Shown here piece after piece: positions 37,189 to 48,189 of a stretch of 64,000 nt of DNA. A program made the position numbers and the translations under genes. Positions within the stretch are counted from its first letter, which is position 1; each line of letters opens with the position of its first letter. The stretch lies in NCBI GenBank assembly GCA_945874105.1, contig CAMCFJ010000004.1:60448-124447 (forward strand). The letters run 5' to 3'. The notes beneath the pieces were generated by a model that did not search any database, was not told the origin of the DNA, and was given only the letters and a program-made list of their open reading frames with translations. This DNA is from Candidatus Nitrotoga sp. CP45. Lineage in GTDB: Bacteria > Pseudomonadota > Gammaproteobacteria > Burkholderiales > Gallionellaceae.

Positions 37189-37863
37189 TCATTTTTTTTG
37201 TTTCGCTATCCACTCATCTGCTCGTCGTTGCGCCTCTTCAATTGCGGATGGTGTCAAATACGATTCCGCAATCTCTAGCCCATCTTTAGCATTTGCGTCA
37301 CCATCTGCACCAGCAATGCTGAACCATTTATATGCTTCAATAAAATCTTGTTTAACGTTACTGTCTGGTGTATATATTGTCCCTAGGCTCAGTTGTGCCA
37401 CCTTGAATTGTGAAGCCACATCTCCCTGTTCTGCGGCTTTACTCAACCAAAACATAGCTTGCAGGTAATCGCGAGGAACGCCTTCACCATTTGCATACAT
37501 AAACCCTAATGTATATTGTGCTTCCGCATCTCCTTGCTCCGCAGCCATGCAGAACCAAGTTGCAGCCTTCTGGTAATCCTGCGCAACACCTCGGCCTTGT
37601 TCATACATAAGTCCTAAATTATTTTGTGCTAATACGTGCCCTTGTTCTGCGGCCTTGGTCCACCAAGACACAGCCTGCTGGTCATCTTTTGTGATGCCTT
37701 GCCCCCCCTCGCACATGAGTCCTAAATAGAATTGCGCCTCCGTATGTCCTTGCTCTGCGGTTTTCTTAAATAATTCTGCCGCTCTGGTGTAATCCTTATT
37801 AGCGACGAACTTCATTCCTTCCTCAAAGACTTCAATTAAATCTGGATGTGTTAGCGCTACCAT
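37189..37863 (-). CDS. Sel1-repeat (tetratricopeptide-like) protein
   Basis: The 224-residue protein consists almost wholly of about five Sel1 repeats of 36 residues, each of the type AEQGHTEAQFYLGLMCEGGQG or AEQGDAEAQYTLGFMYANGEG. There is no signal peptide or membrane segment, so it is probably cytoplasmic. The C-terminus is charged (RRADEWIAKQKK). Sel1 proteins serve as protein-interaction scaffolds; partners cannot be inferred here. The gene stands alone. Confidence 0.9.
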   Translation of the reverse strand: MVALTHPDLIEVFEEGMKFVANKDYTRAAELFKKTAEQGHTEAQFYLGLMCEGGQGITKDDQQAVSWWTKAAEQGHVLAQNNLGLMYEQGRGVAQDYQKAATWFCMAAEQGDAEAQYTLGFMYANGEGVPRDYLQAMFWLSKAAEQGDVASQFKVAQLSLGTIYTPDSNVKQDFIEAYKWFSIAGADGDANAKDGLEIAESYLTPSAIEEAQRRADEWIAKQKK

Positions 37864-38065
37864 ATTGCACCTTTCATTATTAACAACTGCATAATATCCA
37901 CCTATACATCAGCGGACGAATTTTTAAAAACAAGTGCTCATCATGTTTTAAAACAGTATTATCACCCCACGTAGCTGAATGACGCTGCCCCCACTATTGC
38001 TAAAAATGTCTATTATTTTTTCTTTACCTTCACCGACCGTCACATCACTATCAATTGGTGTCAAA

Positions 38066-38730
38066 TTATTTAACGGCTAGCGCACTCTTGCCATTATAAG
38101 GCACAAAGTGTTTGAATTCGCCGCGTTGCCTGCTGTTACGAAACCGATGACTTCGGCAGTCAATTGAGGTCGGTTGTCCATAATAGATACGAACTGTAGT
38201 GCCATTGCATCGCCGCACTTTGCCTTGCTCACTACCATCCAGATCATCAGCGCCGAACACAACCCTAGTCTCCCCATCCAAAAACAGCTCCATCAAACCG
38301 GCAGCGCCAGCAGCGCAGACCCAGATAGCATCGGGATAGGCGCTGCTGGTGCCACCAACGTTTGGGCCACCCGGATCAACAATGGTGCCGGTCATCGTCG
38401 CCCAGCCCGCCATCAGTGATGCTGAATATGACGGTGTTGTCGGCAATTACTGCCGGAAGTTGTGGTACCAGTGTGGCGAGATATTTCCCGAAGTGGGGCC
38501 CCGTGTCCGGCGATAGGGCTTGCTGGTAGGTGATGGTAACTGTCAGGGTGGCACCCTCGCCGCGCAGCCACTGGTGGTGGTGAAATCGGACAGACCATGC
38601 GGGAAACTAAAGCCTGCTGGGGCAATTCCGGTGGGGGGTGAAACGGCATGGCCCGCGTGGGGGATGTACTTGGCTTATTGTGTAGCCACAACCCGCGCCA
38701 CCGCCTGCGAAGCTGGCAGTAATGCTGTCA
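38066..38730 (-). pseudogene. Frameshifted remnant of a choice-of-anchor/IPTL-type surface protein
   Basis: On the minus strand three frames in turn give one coherent product. The first reads SPPTGIAPAGFSFPHGLSDF. The second reads ATLTVTITYQQALSPDTGP and PAVIADNTVIFSITDGGLGD. The third reads TGTIVDPGGPNVGGTSSAYP and runs to the stop at 38066. The order matches the domain that precedes C-terminal sorting signals in choice-of-anchor U / IPTL-CTERM proteins. At least two frameshifts separate the pieces. The last 75 residues (AIWVCAAGAAGLMELFLDG onward) are not recognised. It starts right after ppiD and has no intact start. Confidence 0.65.
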
Positions 38731-38746
38731 CTGCCAGTGAAAGCAG

Positions 38747-40636
38747 TTATTTATTTTCGTCTGCGGAAAAGGATTTCATGGTAATGTCAGCGTGTTTTTT
38801 GGCATCCGCAAGATATGCTTGGAACATTTCATCACCCGTTATTTGGCGAAGTTGGTGCATATAACGGGTACGTTTGGTATCGTCGATGGCAGTAGCTTCT
38901 TTGATTGCATCCACACGAACCAATACATAGCCATTCTGCGCATTTTCTATGCCTACATAAGCCGGAAGAACAGTCACTTTTGTTTGGAATACTTGACGAA
39001 CCAGACTAATATCAAGCTCGGCATGTTGTTCGCGCGTAATGGCAGTCGGCACTGTCCATTCCACGTTAACCTTCTCACCGCGTTGCAACTGCGCCAACAC
39101 TAACTGACCCTGTTTGACCGCAAACTCTAGTGCTTGCTTGCGCAGTAGTTTCTGACGAATACTATCACCCACTTCCTTCAACGAGCGTGTGCTGACTGGC
39201 TTATATTCCAACAACCTTGCCGCAAACAATGTATTGGGTGCGATTTCGATGGCAGCGCTATTGCGCTTTTTCTTCGTTACATCTTCAGCAAACACAGCTT
39301 GCAATGCTTTGTCCGTCCAAGGTAATGCCCCAACCTGTTTTTTGTTCAACCAACCGCTTTGCTGTAGTGGCACTTTTACCAACACTGCAGCTGGTTTTAG
39401 AGTGTCACTCTGCTCATACACAATATTACTGAATTTCTCTGCCAACTCGGCGAATTTATCATTTGCTTTTTGCAGTTTCAACCTCTGCGCAATAGCACCC
39501 TTTGCCTCAGCCAGCGGAAGAGTTTTAGCAGGATGCACCGCCAGCAGCTTGATAATATGAAAGCCGAAATCGGATTGTACCAAACCGCTAATCTCGCCTA
39601 CCTTAAGCTTGAATACTGCCTCATCAAAGGGCTTGACCATCATCCCGGGCCCAAACTGGCCGAGATCGCCTCCGCTAGCCGCGGAACCAGTATCCTGGGA
39701 ATGTTGTTTAGCTAGCTCGGAAAACTTAGCCGGTGACTGTTTAACCTGCTGCAATACCTGCTCCGCCTTGGCTTTGGCCGCCAGCTTATCTGCATCGGAT
39801 GCCTTCGCAGCCGTCGCAATCAGAATGTGCGCCGCCTGGCGCTGTTCAGGTGAACCAAATTCATTCTGATGCTCCTCATAATATTTCTTGATTGCGACCT
39901 CATCTACTGTCACTTGTGATTGCAATGCATCGGATGAAAATGTCACATACTCTACCCGCACCTGCTCATCCGTCTGAAACTCCTTCAGATTCATATCATA
40001 ATAACTTTGCACCGCAGCTTCATCCACTTTCGACTGTTTTAGATAAGATTCAAAAGAAATTTTTGCCACCGCAACAACACGCTGCTGTTCATTCAGGCGT
40101 ATCAAATTATCCGCAGTTATACGTGATGCATAACCATTCCGCATGTAAGCATCAATCAACTGACGCATGTATAACTCTCTTGCTACGTTTCCCTCAAATG
40201 TCAGCGGCGACAATTTCTCGCGGTGCAATACTGATTCGTAAAGCTGCTTGTCGAATTTCCCATCTTTCTGAAACGCCTCAATGCCAGCGATACTTTGAGC
40301 CAAATATTTCTCACTTACGGACAACCCAATGGAACGCGCCTGCGACATCAACAAATGTTGGCTAACCAAACTTTCCAAAATCGAATGTTTTATCTCTGGC
40401 TTATCAAACATAGTTTGATCATAGTTACTACCCATCATTTTACGCATTCTCTCCTGCTGCTGGCGCACAGCTTGATCGAACTCCGCTTGGTTGACTTTTT
40501 CACCGTTCACCGTAGCTAAAGCCTCGTTATGAGATGACTTGTTGTAAGAATCCACACCCCAAAATGTAAACGTAAGAATGATGAGTAACAACACAATTTG
40601 TACGAACCGTCTGTTCCCATGCACGAAATCAAACAT
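38747..40636 (-). CDS. ppiD: Peptidyl-prolyl isomerase PpiD
   Basis: The 629-residue periplasmic chaperone is anchored by one N-terminal membrane segment (FVQIVLLLIILTFTFWGV, residues 11-28). A SurA-N-like region covers about 30-230, and a parvulin domain about 262-355 (RQAAHILIATAAK, SQDTGSAASGGDLGQFGPG, FGFHIIKL). A C-terminal helical region follows. Length matches E. coli PpiD (623). The gene lies downstream of the lon-tRNA block, in the same relative place as in other proteobacteria, but it is separated from the tRNAs by a strong terminator and so needs its own promoter. Confidence 0.95.
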   Translation of the reverse strand: MFDFVHGNRRFVQIVLLLIILTFTFWGVDSYNKSSHNEALATVNGEKVNQAEFDQAVRQQQERMRKMMGSNYDQTMFDKPEIKHSILESLVSQHLLMSQARSIGLSVSEKYLAQSIAGIEAFQKDGKFDKQLYESVLHREKLSPLTFEGNVARELYMRQLIDAYMRNGYASRITADNLIRLNEQQRVVAVAKISFESYLKQSKVDEAAVQSYYDMNLKEFQTDEQVRVEYVTFSSDALQSQVTVDEVAIKKYYEEHQNEFGSPEQRQAAHILIATAAKASDADKLAAKAKAEQVLQQVKQSPAKFSELAKQHSQDTGSAASGGDLGQFGPGMMVKPFDEAVFKLKVGEISGLVQSDFGFHIIKLLAVHPAKTLPLAEAKGAIAQRLKLQKANDKFAELAEKFSNIVYEQSDTLKPAAVLVKVPLQQSGWLNKKQVGALPWTDKALQAVFAEDVTKKKRNSAAIEIAPNTLFAARLLEYKPVSTRSLKEVGDSIRQKLLRKQALEFAVKQGQLVLAQLQRGEKVNVEWTVPTAITREQHAELDISLVRQVFQTKVTVLPAYVGIENAQNGYVLVRVDAIKEATAIDDTKRTRYMHQLRQITGDEMFQAYLADAKKHADITMKSFSADENK

Positions 40637-40671
40637 AATAAGCGCCCGATAAAGTTTATTTATACTAAATG

Positions 40672-40698
40672 AAAAAAAGGCGAACTTTCGTTCGCCTT
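40672..40698 (-). terminator. Intrinsic terminator after tRNA-Asp
   Basis: On the minus strand AAGGCGAAC-GAAA-GTTCGCCTT is a perfect 9-bp stem with a GNRA-type loop, followed by TTTTT. It lies 4 bases after the tRNA-Asp gene and ends the tRNA transcript before ppiD. Confidence 0.92.
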
Positions 40699-40702
40699 AA
40701 TG

Positions 40703-40779
40703 TGGCGGAGTGGACGGGACTCGAACCCGCGACCCCCGGCGTGACAGGCCGGTATTCTAACCAACTGAACTACCACTCC
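40703..40779 (-). tRNA. tRNA-Asp (GTC)
   Basis: A 77-base tRNA with CCA encoded. The acceptor GGAGTGG pairs with CCACTCC. The anticodon stem CCGGC/GCCGG encloses CTGTCAC, giving anticodon GTC. The T arm reads GCGGG TTCGAGT CCCGT. It is the second tRNA of a tRNA-Val/tRNA-Asp pair. Confidence 0.97.
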
Positions 40780-40793
40780 AATAACTAAGCAGC

Positions 40794-40869
40794 TGGTGGG
40801 TGCTGAGGGGTTCGAACCCCCGACATTCGCCTTGTAAGGGCGACGCTCTACCAGCTGAGCTAAGCACCC
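40794..40869 (-). tRNA. tRNA-Val (TAC)
   Basis: A 76-base tRNA with CCA encoded. The acceptor GGGTGCT pairs with AGCACCC. The anticodon loop CTTACAA gives TAC, and the T arm has GGGGG TTCGAAC CCCTC. It is 14 bases upstream of tRNA-Asp on the same strand. A plausible -10 (TAAAAT at 40882-40887) lies 13 bases before it. Confidence 0.97.
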
Positions 40870-40937
40870 AATAAAAATAACATTTTACAGTATTTTTCAG
40901 ACCTTTACTAGCAAAGAATTGGGGTACTTTCACTGCC

Positions 40938-40951
40938 TTGATCTTGATCAA
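40938..40951. promoter_or_regulatory. Perfect FNR/Anr-type box between lon and tRNA-Val
   Basis: TTGATCTTGATCAA matches TTGAT-N4-ATCAA fully. It lies 39 bases after the lon stop codon and 69 bases upstream of the tRNA-Val gene. From the candidate -10 at 40882-40887 its centre is near -68, compatible with class I FNR activation. Chance occurrence is also possible. Confidence 0.5.
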
Positions 40952-40989
40952 ACAGTTGAACTATTTTTTAAAAACCCGAGCATACTTCA

Positions 40990-43401
40990 TCAATGTTTAA
41001 TCACGGCAGCACGTTTTTCATCCGCCACCAAGATAGGATTGACTACTGGCGCAGCCTCAGGTAATGGTTCTGGATTACGCTCCAATGCAATTTCCAACAC
41101 TTGCTCAATCCATTTAACTGGATGAATATCCAGTTTATTTTTTACGTTATCAGGAATCTCTACAAGATCCTTGGTATTTTCTTCTGGAATCAGGACAACT
41201 TTTATACCACCACGTTGAGCCGCCAGCAACTTCTCTTTTAATCCACCAATCGGAAGCACCTCGCCGCGCAGCGTAATTTCCCCGGTCATCGCCACATCAG
41301 CACGGACGGGGATACCTGTCAACGCCGAAACTATTGACGTACAAATGCCTACACCAGCGCTCGGCCCATCTTTGGGTGTAGCACCTTCAGGCAAGTGGAT
41401 ATGTAAATCAGTTTTTTGATAAAAATCATCAGAAATACCCAAGCTGCGAGCGCGGCTACGGACTACACTAAGTGCGGCTTGGATCGACTCTTTCATAACC
41501 TCGCCTAACTTACCAGTGGGAGTAATATTACCTTTCCCCGGCAATACCGCAGTTTCAATGGTTAGCAACTCACCGCCAACTTCTGTCCACGCCAATCCGG
41601 TTACCTGTCCAACCTGATTATGCTTCTCTGCAATGCCATAGCTATAACGCCGCACTCCAAGATATTTGTCCAAGTTACGAGCATTCACCATTACCTTGCT
41701 ATCACGCCCTTTGAGCAACAATGCTTTCACCACTTTACGGCAAATCTTGGAAAGCTCACGATCTAACCCACGCACCCCTGCTTCGCGGGTGTAATAACGC
41801 AATATGTCACGAATTGCACTTTCTGAAATACCAATTTCCTCAAGCTTCAATCCATTGTTTTTAAGTGATTTTGGAATTAAATAATGCATCGCAATATTTA
41901 CTTTTTCATCTTCCGTATAACTTGAAACGTGGATAATTTCCATGCGATCCAAAAGCGGAGCGGGGATATTCATGGTATTTGCGGTCGCAACAAACATTAC
42001 ATCTGACAAGTCATATTCGACCTCGACATAATGATCAACAAAAGTATGATTCTGTTCTGGATCAAGCACCTCAAGTAGTGCCGACGAAGGGTCACCACGA
42101 AAATCCATACCCATCTTATCAACTTCGTCGAGTAAGAATAATGGGTTTTTCACGCCAACCTTGGCCATATTCTGCAATATTTTGCCAGGCATAGAGCCAA
42201 TATAAGTGCGGCGATGGCCGCGAATTTCTGACTCATCACGCACCCCGCCTAGCGACATACGAATAAATTTACGGCCCGTTGCCCGTGCAATAGACTGCCC
42301 CAGTGAAGTCTTACCAACACCCGGCGGCCCAACCAAACACAGGATAGGCGCTTTCATCTTGTCGACGCGCTGCTGCACCGCAAGATATTCCACAATACGT
42401 TCCTTGACCTTCTCCAATCCATAATGATCCGCTTCCAAAATTTCTTCGGCGGATCTCAAGTCATTGTTAATCTTTGTTTTCTTTTTCCATGGCAAACCCA
42501 CCAACACGTCGATGTAGTTACGCACCACAGTCGCCTCGGCAGACATGGGGGACATTAAACGTAATTTCTTCATTTCAGCTTCGGCCTTGACACGCGCTTC
42601 CTTAGGCAAGTGCGCAGCCTTTATTTTCTTAGCCAACTCCTCGAAATCCGCACCATCCTCACCTTCGCCCAACTCCTTCTGTATCGCTTTTACTTGTTCA
42701 TTCAAGTAATACTCGCGTTGGCTCTTTTCCATCTGCCGTTTGACACGTCCACGAATGCGTTTCTCAACTTGCAGGATGTCGAGCTCTGCTTCCAACAGGC
42801 CCAGCAAATGATCAAGGCGCTTTCGAACGTCAAATATTTCCAATATCTCTTGCTTTTGCTCCAACTTAAGTGGCAAATGAGCTGCTATGGTATCCGCTAA
42901 TCGCCCGGAATCATCTATACCGGCCAAAGACGTTAGCGTTTCTGGCGGAATCCTCTTGTTTAGCTTAACATATTGATCAAATTGATTAATTAAAGCGCGA
43001 CGCATAGCTTCTGCTTCATTACCCAAGCTGTCATCAACAGGAACTGGGTCAATGTCCGCATCAAAATGACTTTTTTCATCCAGTACGCGTAATATTTTTG
43101 CACGTTGCGTTCCCTCAACCAGAACCTTGACGGTTCCGTCAGGCAACTTGAGCATCTGCAAAATATTAGCAATGCTACCAACGCGATATAAATCATCCGC
43201 AGCAGGCTCATCTTTAGCGGCAGTTTTTTGCGCCACCAATACAATACTTTTACCCGCTTCCATAGCGGATTCCAGTGCCTTGATTGATTTCGCACGTCCT
43301 ACAAATAATGGAATTACCATGTGGGGAAACACAACCACATCGCGTAGAGGAAGTAATGGAAAAAAACTGGAAACTAGTACATTAGTATCATGCTCAGTCA
43401 T
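40990..43401 (-). CDS. lon: ATP-dependent protease La
   Basis: The 803-residue cytoplasmic hexameric protease degrades misfolded and regulatory proteins. The LON N-domain starts at about residue 14 ([20 protein letters not shown]), a coiled region follows, and the AAA+ module has Walker [16 protein letters not shown] and Walker [10 protein letters not shown]. The protease domain carries the catalytic Ser in [11 protein letters not shown] and the Lys in [13 protein letters not shown]. Length is normal for LonA. It is the last gene of tig-clpP-clpX-lon. The usual hupB gene after lon is missing. Confidence 0.97.
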   Translation of the reverse strand: MTEHDTNVLVSSFFPLLPLRDVVVFPHMVIPLFVGRAKSIKALESAMEAGKSIVLVAQKTAAKDEPAADDLYRVGSIANILQMLKLPDGTVKVLVEGTQRAKILRVLDEKSHFDADIDPVPVDDSLGNEAEAMRRALINQFDQYVKLNKRIPPETLTSLAGIDDSGRLADTIAAHLPLKLEQKQEILEIFDVRKRLDHLLGLLEAELDILQVEKRIRGRVKRQMEKSQREYYLNEQVKAIQKELGEGEDGADFEELAKKIKAAHLPKEARVKAEAEMKKLRLMSPMSAEATVVRNYIDVLVGLPWKKKTKINNDLRSAEEILEADHYGLEKVKERIVEYLAVQQRVDKMKAPILCLVGPPGVGKTSLGQSIARATGRKFIRMSLGGVRDESEIRGHRRTYIGSMPGKILQNMAKVGVKNPLFLLDEVDKMGMDFRGDPSSALLEVLDPEQNHTFVDHYVEVEYDLSDVMFVATANTMNIPAPLLDRMEIIHVSSYTEDEKVNIAMHYLIPKSLKNNGLKLEEIGISESAIRDILRYYTREAGVRGLDRELSKICRKVVKALLLKGRDSKVMVNARNLDKYLGVRRYSYGIAEKHNQVGQVTGLAWTEVGGELLTIETAVLPGKGNITPTGKLGEVMKESIQAALSVVRSRARSLGISDDFYQKTDLHIHLPEGATPKDGPSAGVGICTSIVSALTGIPVRADVAMTGEITLRGEVLPIGGLKEKLLAAQRGGIKVVLIPEENTKDLVEIPDNVKNKLDIHPVKWIEQVLEIALERNPEPLPEAAPVVNPILVADEKRAAVIKH

Positions 43402-43514
43402 GGCAGGAAACTCCTCTGTGGATTAACTTGACAATTAGATGAGGGCGCGGCGAAATAATTCAAGTAAAAATACAAATCGCCGCGCATCAACTCATGGGAT
43501 GCCGCTATAAATAA

Positions 43515-44771
43515 CTAAGCCGCCCTGGATGTATCGGCGTATATCACAATCGGTTTAATTTCGCCATTTGCGCTGCTTACATCCAGCACCACCTTGCTCA
43601 CATTGTCCATCGAAGGCAGATCGTACATAATATCAAGCAAAGAATGCTCCAGAATTGAGCGCAAGCCACGCGCACCAGTCTTACGATCCAGCGCTTTCTT
43701 AGCGATAGCCTGCAATACACCCTCATGGAACTCCATATCCACACCTTCCATCGCGAACAATTTATGATATTGTTTGGTCAAGGCATTTTTGGGTTCAGTC
43801 AGAATTTGAATTAGTGCCGCCTCATCCAGCTCTTCCAGTGTAGCAACCACTGGCAGGCGTCCAACAAACTCGGGGATCAAACCAAACTTGATCAAATCTT
43901 CCGGCTCAACATTACGAAGCACCGCGCCTACACTCTTTTTGTCACCGCGCTTGGCGAGGCTTGCACTAAAACCAATACTTGCTTTCTCTGAGCGGTTAAG
44001 TATGACCTTCTCCATGCCATCGAACGCTCCACCGCATATAAACAGGATATTGGTGGTATCTACCTGTAAAAATTCGGTATTGGGATGTTTGCGGCCACCC
44101 TGTGGCGGCACAGACGCCTTGGTGCCTTCAATCAACTTGAGAAGCGCTTGTTGCACCCCTTCGCCAGAAACGTCACGAGTGATAGAAGGATTGTCAGATT
44201 TGCGAGAAATCTTATCAATTTCGTCGATATAAATGATACCGCGCTGCGCGCGCTCCACGTCATAGTCGCACGCTTGCAATAGCTTCAGAATAATATTCTC
44301 GACATCCTCCCCAACATACCCCGCTTCGGTCAGCGTAGTAGCATCTGCCATCACAAACGGTACATCTAGCAGACGCGCCAAGGTTTGCGCCAACAAGGTT
44401 TTTCCAGAACCAGTAGGACCAAGCAGTAAAATATTGCTCTTGGCCAACTCCACTCCATCCTTGTTAGTGCTTTTTAAGCGCTTATAGTGGTTATACACTG
44501 CCACCGCCAAAATTTTCTTGGCATGCTCCTGGCCGATTACATATTCGTCGAGACGCGCACGAATTTCATGCGGCACAAGCAGGTCAGCCTTGTCCGTCTT
44601 ACCGGTCACAGCACTATTAACTTCCTCACGAATAATGTCATTGCAAAGCTCGACACATTCGTCGCATACGAATACAGAGGGCCCCGCAATCAGTTTGCGA
44701 ACTTCATGCTGGCTCTTGCCGCAAAACGAGCAGTACAATAGTTTGTCGCCCTTGCTTTTATCCAGCACCAT
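43515..44771 (-). CDS. clpX: ClpXP ATPase subunit
   Basis: The 418-residue unfoldase feeds substrates to ClpP. The N-terminal zinc-binding domain shows the four cysteines ([12 protein letters not shown] and [11 protein letters not shown]). AAA+ motifs are [15 protein letters not shown] (Walker A) and [10 protein letters not shown] (Walker B), with the pore loop GYVGEDVE nearby. The [20 protein letters not shown] sensor-2 region is present, and the IGF-type ClpP-binding loop appears as IGFSASL. It lies between clpP (63 bases) and lon (113 bases) in the conserved order. Confidence 0.97.
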   Translation of the reverse strand: MVLDKSKGDKLLYCSFCGKSQHEVRKLIAGPSVFVCDECVELCNDIIREEVNSAVTGKTDKADLLVPHEIRARLDEYVIGQEHAKKILAVAVYNHYKRLKSTNKDGVELAKSNILLLGPTGSGKTLLAQTLARLLDVPFVMADATTLTEAGYVGEDVENIILKLLQACDYDVERAQRGIIYIDEIDKISRKSDNPSITRDVSGEGVQQALLKLIEGTKASVPPQGGRKHPNTEFLQVDTTNILFICGGAFDGMEKVILNRSEKASIGFSASLAKRGDKKSVGAVLRNVEPEDLIKFGLIPEFVGRLPVVATLEELDEAALIQILTEPKNALTKQYHKLFAMEGVDMEFHEGVLQAIAKKALDRKTGARGLRSILEHSLLDIMYDLPSMDNVSKVVLDVSSANGEIKPIVIYADTSRAA

Positions 44772-44834
44772 TCATATCCCCTGTTTTGTTTATCGCCACC
44801 ATTTATTATCTATCGATTAAGCCAAGGCAGCTAT

Positions 44835-45461
44835 TTAAGCGCGCTTTTCCAGCACTTTATCTACCAAGCCATAATCGACTGCTTCATTCGCATTTAAGAA
44901 TTTGTCGCGCTCGCTATCACGGGCAATTTCCTCGACATTGCGTCCGGTGTGCTGCGCCATCAGGGTATACAGACGCTCACGCAGGCTCAAAATATATCTG
45001 GCGTGAATCTCAATATCTGTCGCCTGCCCCTGAAAGCCGCCCAACGGCTGATGGATCATTACCGAAGAATTTGGCAGAACGAAGCGTTTTCCCTTTGCAC
45101 CGGCCTGCAACAAAAAAGCGCCCATAGATGCCGCCATACCGATGCACAACGTAGAAACTTCCGGCTTTATGAATTGCATAGTGTCATAAATCGCCATGCC
45201 AGCCGATATAGAGCCGCCGGGCGAATTGATATAGAGATGAATCTCCTTATCTGGATTTTCCGACTCAAGAAATAACAATTGTGCTACCACCAAGTTAGCG
45301 GTCATATCATTGATGTTGCCAACCAAAAATATCACACGCTCCTTGAGCAGACGTGAATAGATGTCGTAAGCACGCTCTCCACGCCCGCTGGTTTCTATCA
45401 CCATCGGAATCATTCCGATGTTTTGCGGGTCCTCATTATGTTGAGGTATTTCGCTGTACAT
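44835..45461 (-). CDS. clpP: ClpP protease subunit
   Basis: This 208-residue serine peptidase forms the two-ring chamber of ClpXP/ClpAP. The catalytic Ser is in [11 protein letters not shown], the His in VMIHQPLGG, and the Asp region lies downstream ([18 protein letters not shown]). The ORF track starts at a GTG at 45464; I prefer the next codon, an ATG at 45461, which overlaps the tig stop as TGATG and gives the usual length. The short N-terminus fits a processed propeptide. Confidence 0.97.
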   Translation of the reverse strand: MYSEIPQHNEDPQNIGMIPMVIETSGRGERAYDIYSRLLKERVIFLVGNINDMTANLVVAQLLFLESENPDKEIHLYINSPGGSISAGMAIYDTMQFIKPEVSTLCIGMAASMGAFLLQAGAKGKRFVLPNSSVMIHQPLGGFQGQATDIEIHARYILSLRERLYTLMAQHTGRNVEEIARDSERDKFLNANEAVDYGLVDKVLEKRA

Positions 45462-46774
45462 CACGCGGCATTCTCCATTAACTCATTAAATCCCATCACT
45501 TTCTCTGTCACCTTGACAGCATCCGTCACCCAAACCACCACGTTATCCTCCAGCACCAAATTTTCTGCGTCTTGCAAGCGTGTCGGATCACTGTAGTGCC
45601 ACTGCACCACTTCTTCCGGGTTGTCATAACTTTGTGCATAATCCTGAACCAGCGCCTTAATCTGCTCGGGTTTAGCATGCAAATCATATTTATCTACCAG
45701 TTCAGTCAAGATCAGACTCAACTTGACACGCTTTTGCGCATGTTCAGTAAATAATTCGAGTGGTAACGATTCTTCCCCCTTCGGCATTTCCATTTTGCGT
45801 TTTTTCATATCGCGCATAGTTTGCTGCATCAGGCTCTGCGCTTCTGCATCCAGCAGTGCCTTTGGTATCTCCAGTTGAGTAACTTTCAGCAAGGTAGCCA
45901 TTGCGCTGTCTTTGTTGCGCACCATTAATCTACGCTTGACTTCGCGCTCAAGATTATCGCGGACTTCAGCCTTTAGCTTAGTCACATCGCCATCTTCTAT
46001 ACCGAGCAACTTGGCAAATTTAGCGTCAATCTCTGGCAAATGCTGCTCTTCTACCTTGTGCAAGGTAATGGTAAAAGTCGCTGACTTACCTGCCACTTTT
46101 TCTGCCTTATAGTCTGCCGGAAAAGTCATGTCGAAAGATTTCTTTTCTCCAGCCTTCATGCCAATAATGGCATTTTCAAAATCTGGTAATAAATGACCGG
46201 CACCCAGCAACACAGCTAAATTCCTGGCCTCACCGCCTTCAAATATTCTACCTTCCAGCAAGCCACTAAAATCAATATGCACCCTATCTCCATGTTGCGC
46301 CGCACGATCAGTTACTTCGAATGTAGCGTGCTGCTTACGCAGAGTAGCAATAGTGGTGTCAACATCGGCATCGCTCAAGGTATAAACCACTTGATCCATG
46401 CTTTCAGCACTAATATCACCCAATACAACTTCAGGATAAACCTCAAAAGTCGCACTATATTCGATCCACAAGGCATCTGGGTCGTCGGTGGTCTTGACCT
46501 CAAAAGCGGGATAACCAACCACTTTCAACTGATTTTCCTGCGCTTCTTTGGCAAAGGAACGCCGTAAAGCATCTTGCAGGACTTCCTGCTGTATTTGCGC
46601 ACCGTGTTTTTGCTCCAAGATCTTGAACGGCACCTTGCCCGGCCTGAAGCCAGGCACCACAGCGGTAGATGCCATATTCTTCAGGCGCGCTTCCATTTCA
46701 CTACCAACCAGTTGCAGAGGGATGGATGCATTAAGGCGGCGCTCCAACCCGCTCATGATTTCTATACTCGACAT
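45461..46774 (-). CDS. tig: Trigger factor
   Basis: The 437-residue ribosome-associated chaperone has the ribosome-binding N-domain with the signature [19 protein letters not shown] (the GFRxGKxP motif). The FKBP-type isomerase domain (about 160-245, [20 protein letters not shown]) and a C-terminal helical substrate-binding domain follow. Its stop overlaps the clpP start. tRNA-Leu ends 38 bases upstream of its ATG. Confidence 0.96.
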   Translation of the reverse strand: MSSIEIMSGLERRLNASIPLQLVGSEMEARLKNMASTAVVPGFRPGKVPFKILEQKHGAQIQQEVLQDALRRSFAKEAQENQLKVVGYPAFEVKTTDDPDALWIEYSATFEVYPEVVLGDISAESMDQVVYTLSDADVDTTIATLRKQHATFEVTDRAAQHGDRVHIDFSGLLEGRIFEGGEARNLAVLLGAGHLLPDFENAIIGMKAGEKKSFDMTFPADYKAEKVAGKSATFTITLHKVEEQHLPEIDAKFAKLLGIEDGDVTKLKAEVRDNLEREVKRRLMVRNKDSAMATLLKVTQLEIPKALLDAEAQSLMQQTMRDMKKRKMEMPKGEESLPLELFTEHAQKRVKLSLILTELVDKYDLHAKPEQIKALVQDYAQSYDNPEEVVQWHYSDPTRLQDAENLVLEDNVVVWVTDAVKVTEKVMGFNELMENAA

Positions 46775-46811
46775 GCTAAATTTCCTTAGGTTAATAAGTG
46801 AATTTTTAAGT

Positions 46812-46901
<90 letters not shown>

Positions 46902-47028
46902 TCAACAACACGGTCATTGTAACATACGATAAGTAGGTAGGCGGTAGGCGTAGATGGGAAGCGTCAGCCAATTTTTTATCTGAAATACTTCAGGTAATTA
47001 CGAAGACGCGATGAGTTGTGCAGTTAAA

Positions 47029-48189
47029 TTACAAATCCAGCAGCACTCGCCCAGGATATTCCAACGCCTCTTTAATAGTGGCGAGAAATAATACGGCATC
47101 ACGCCCATCAACGATGCGGTGATCATAAGATAGTGCGAGGTAGTTCATCGGACGAATGACAACTTGACCATTTTCGGCCACTGGCCTGTCTTTGGTGGCG
47201 TGAATACCCAGAATGGCACTCTGCGGCGGATTGATAATTGGGGTAGAAAGCATGGAACCGAACACGCCGCCGTTGGAGATGGAGAAGGTACCGCCAGTCA
47301 ATTCATCCAGCGTAATCTTGCCGTCCTTGGCACGCGCACCGAAATCAATGATTTGTCTTTCGATGTCGGCTAGCGAAAGTTTGTCAGCATCGCGGATGAC
47401 AGGCACCACCAAACCGCGCTCGCTGCCGATTGCCACGCCGATGTCGTAATAGCCATGGTAGATAATATCCGTGCCATCCACCGATGCATTCACCACAGGG
47501 AATTTATGCAACGCAAGAAGCGTGGCCTTGATAAAAAATGACATGAAACCTAGCTTTACGCCATGCTTCTTTTCAAAAATATCCTTATAGTGATTGCGTA
47601 ACTCAATCACTGGCAGCATATTCACTTCATTAAAGGTAGTGAGAATTGCGGCATTCTGTTGCGATTGCAGCAAGCGTTCGGCGATGCGCTGACGGATGCG
47701 AGTCATCGGCACGCGCTGTTCCACACGCCCGCCCGCCGTGGATTGCGGAACTGCGGTGGCTGGCACAGCCGCTATTTCCTGGACCGCAATCAGCACATCT
47801 TCCTTGATGACGCGCCCGCCACGTCCGCTACCGCTAATTGCAGCAGTCTCAATTTTATTTTCTGCCGCGATCTTCTGCGCCACAGGCATCACGGCAGGTT
47901 GCTTTTTGGCCGTCACATCAGGTTGCGCAGCTCTGCTCACTTCAGGTTTGGCATCGGTATCCAGTAGGGCAATCACCTCATTGCTGGTCACCTTGTCACC
48001 ATTCTGCTTGAGAATTTTGGTCAGCACTCCAGATTTGATCGCGGGCAACTCTAAAACCACTTTGTCGGTCTCAATGTCAACCAGATTCTCACCTTCTAAT
48101 ACAGCTTCACCAGACTGCTTGTGCCAAGATACCAGTGTAGCTTCGGCAACCGATTCGGACAGCTGCGGCACTTTCACTTCAATTTGCAT
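47029..48189 (-). CDS. sucB: 2-Oxoglutarate dehydrogenase E2 (dihydrolipoyl succinyltransferase)
   Basis: The 386-residue E2 core transfers succinyl groups to CoA in the TCA cycle. The lipoyl domain carries the modified Lys in [13 protein letters not shown] (about residue 43). A peripheral subunit-binding domain follows at about 104-140 ([16 protein letters not shown]), then the catalytic domain with [12 protein letters not shown]. Two low-complexity linkers separate the domains. It overlaps the sucA stop by 11 bases. No lpd (E3) gene follows; the next gene on the strand is tRNA-Leu. Confidence 0.96.
   Translation of the reverse strand: MQIEVKVPQLSESVAEATLVSWHKQSGEAVLEGENLVDIETDKVVLELPAIKSGVLTKILKQNGDKVTSNEVIALLDTDAKPEVSRAAQPDVTAKKQPAVMPVAQKIAAENKIETAAISGSGRGGRVIKEDVLIAVQEIAAVPATAVPQSTAGGRVEQRVPMTRIRQRIAERLLQSQQNAAILTTFNEVNMLPVIELRNHYKDIFEKKHGVKLGFMSFFIKATLLALHKFPVVNASVDGTDIIYHGYYDIGVAIGSERGLVVPVIRDADKLSLADIERQIIDFGARAKDGKITLDELTGGTFSISNGGVFGSMLSTPIINPPQSAILGIHATKDRPVAENGQVVIRPMNYLALSYDHRIVDGRDAVLFLATIKEALEYPGRVLLDL

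Noticed and set aside
42960-42995. TTGATCAAATTGATTAA as an FNR box
   Set aside because: It lies inside the lon coding sequence and the right half-site does not match ATCAA at the proper spacing.
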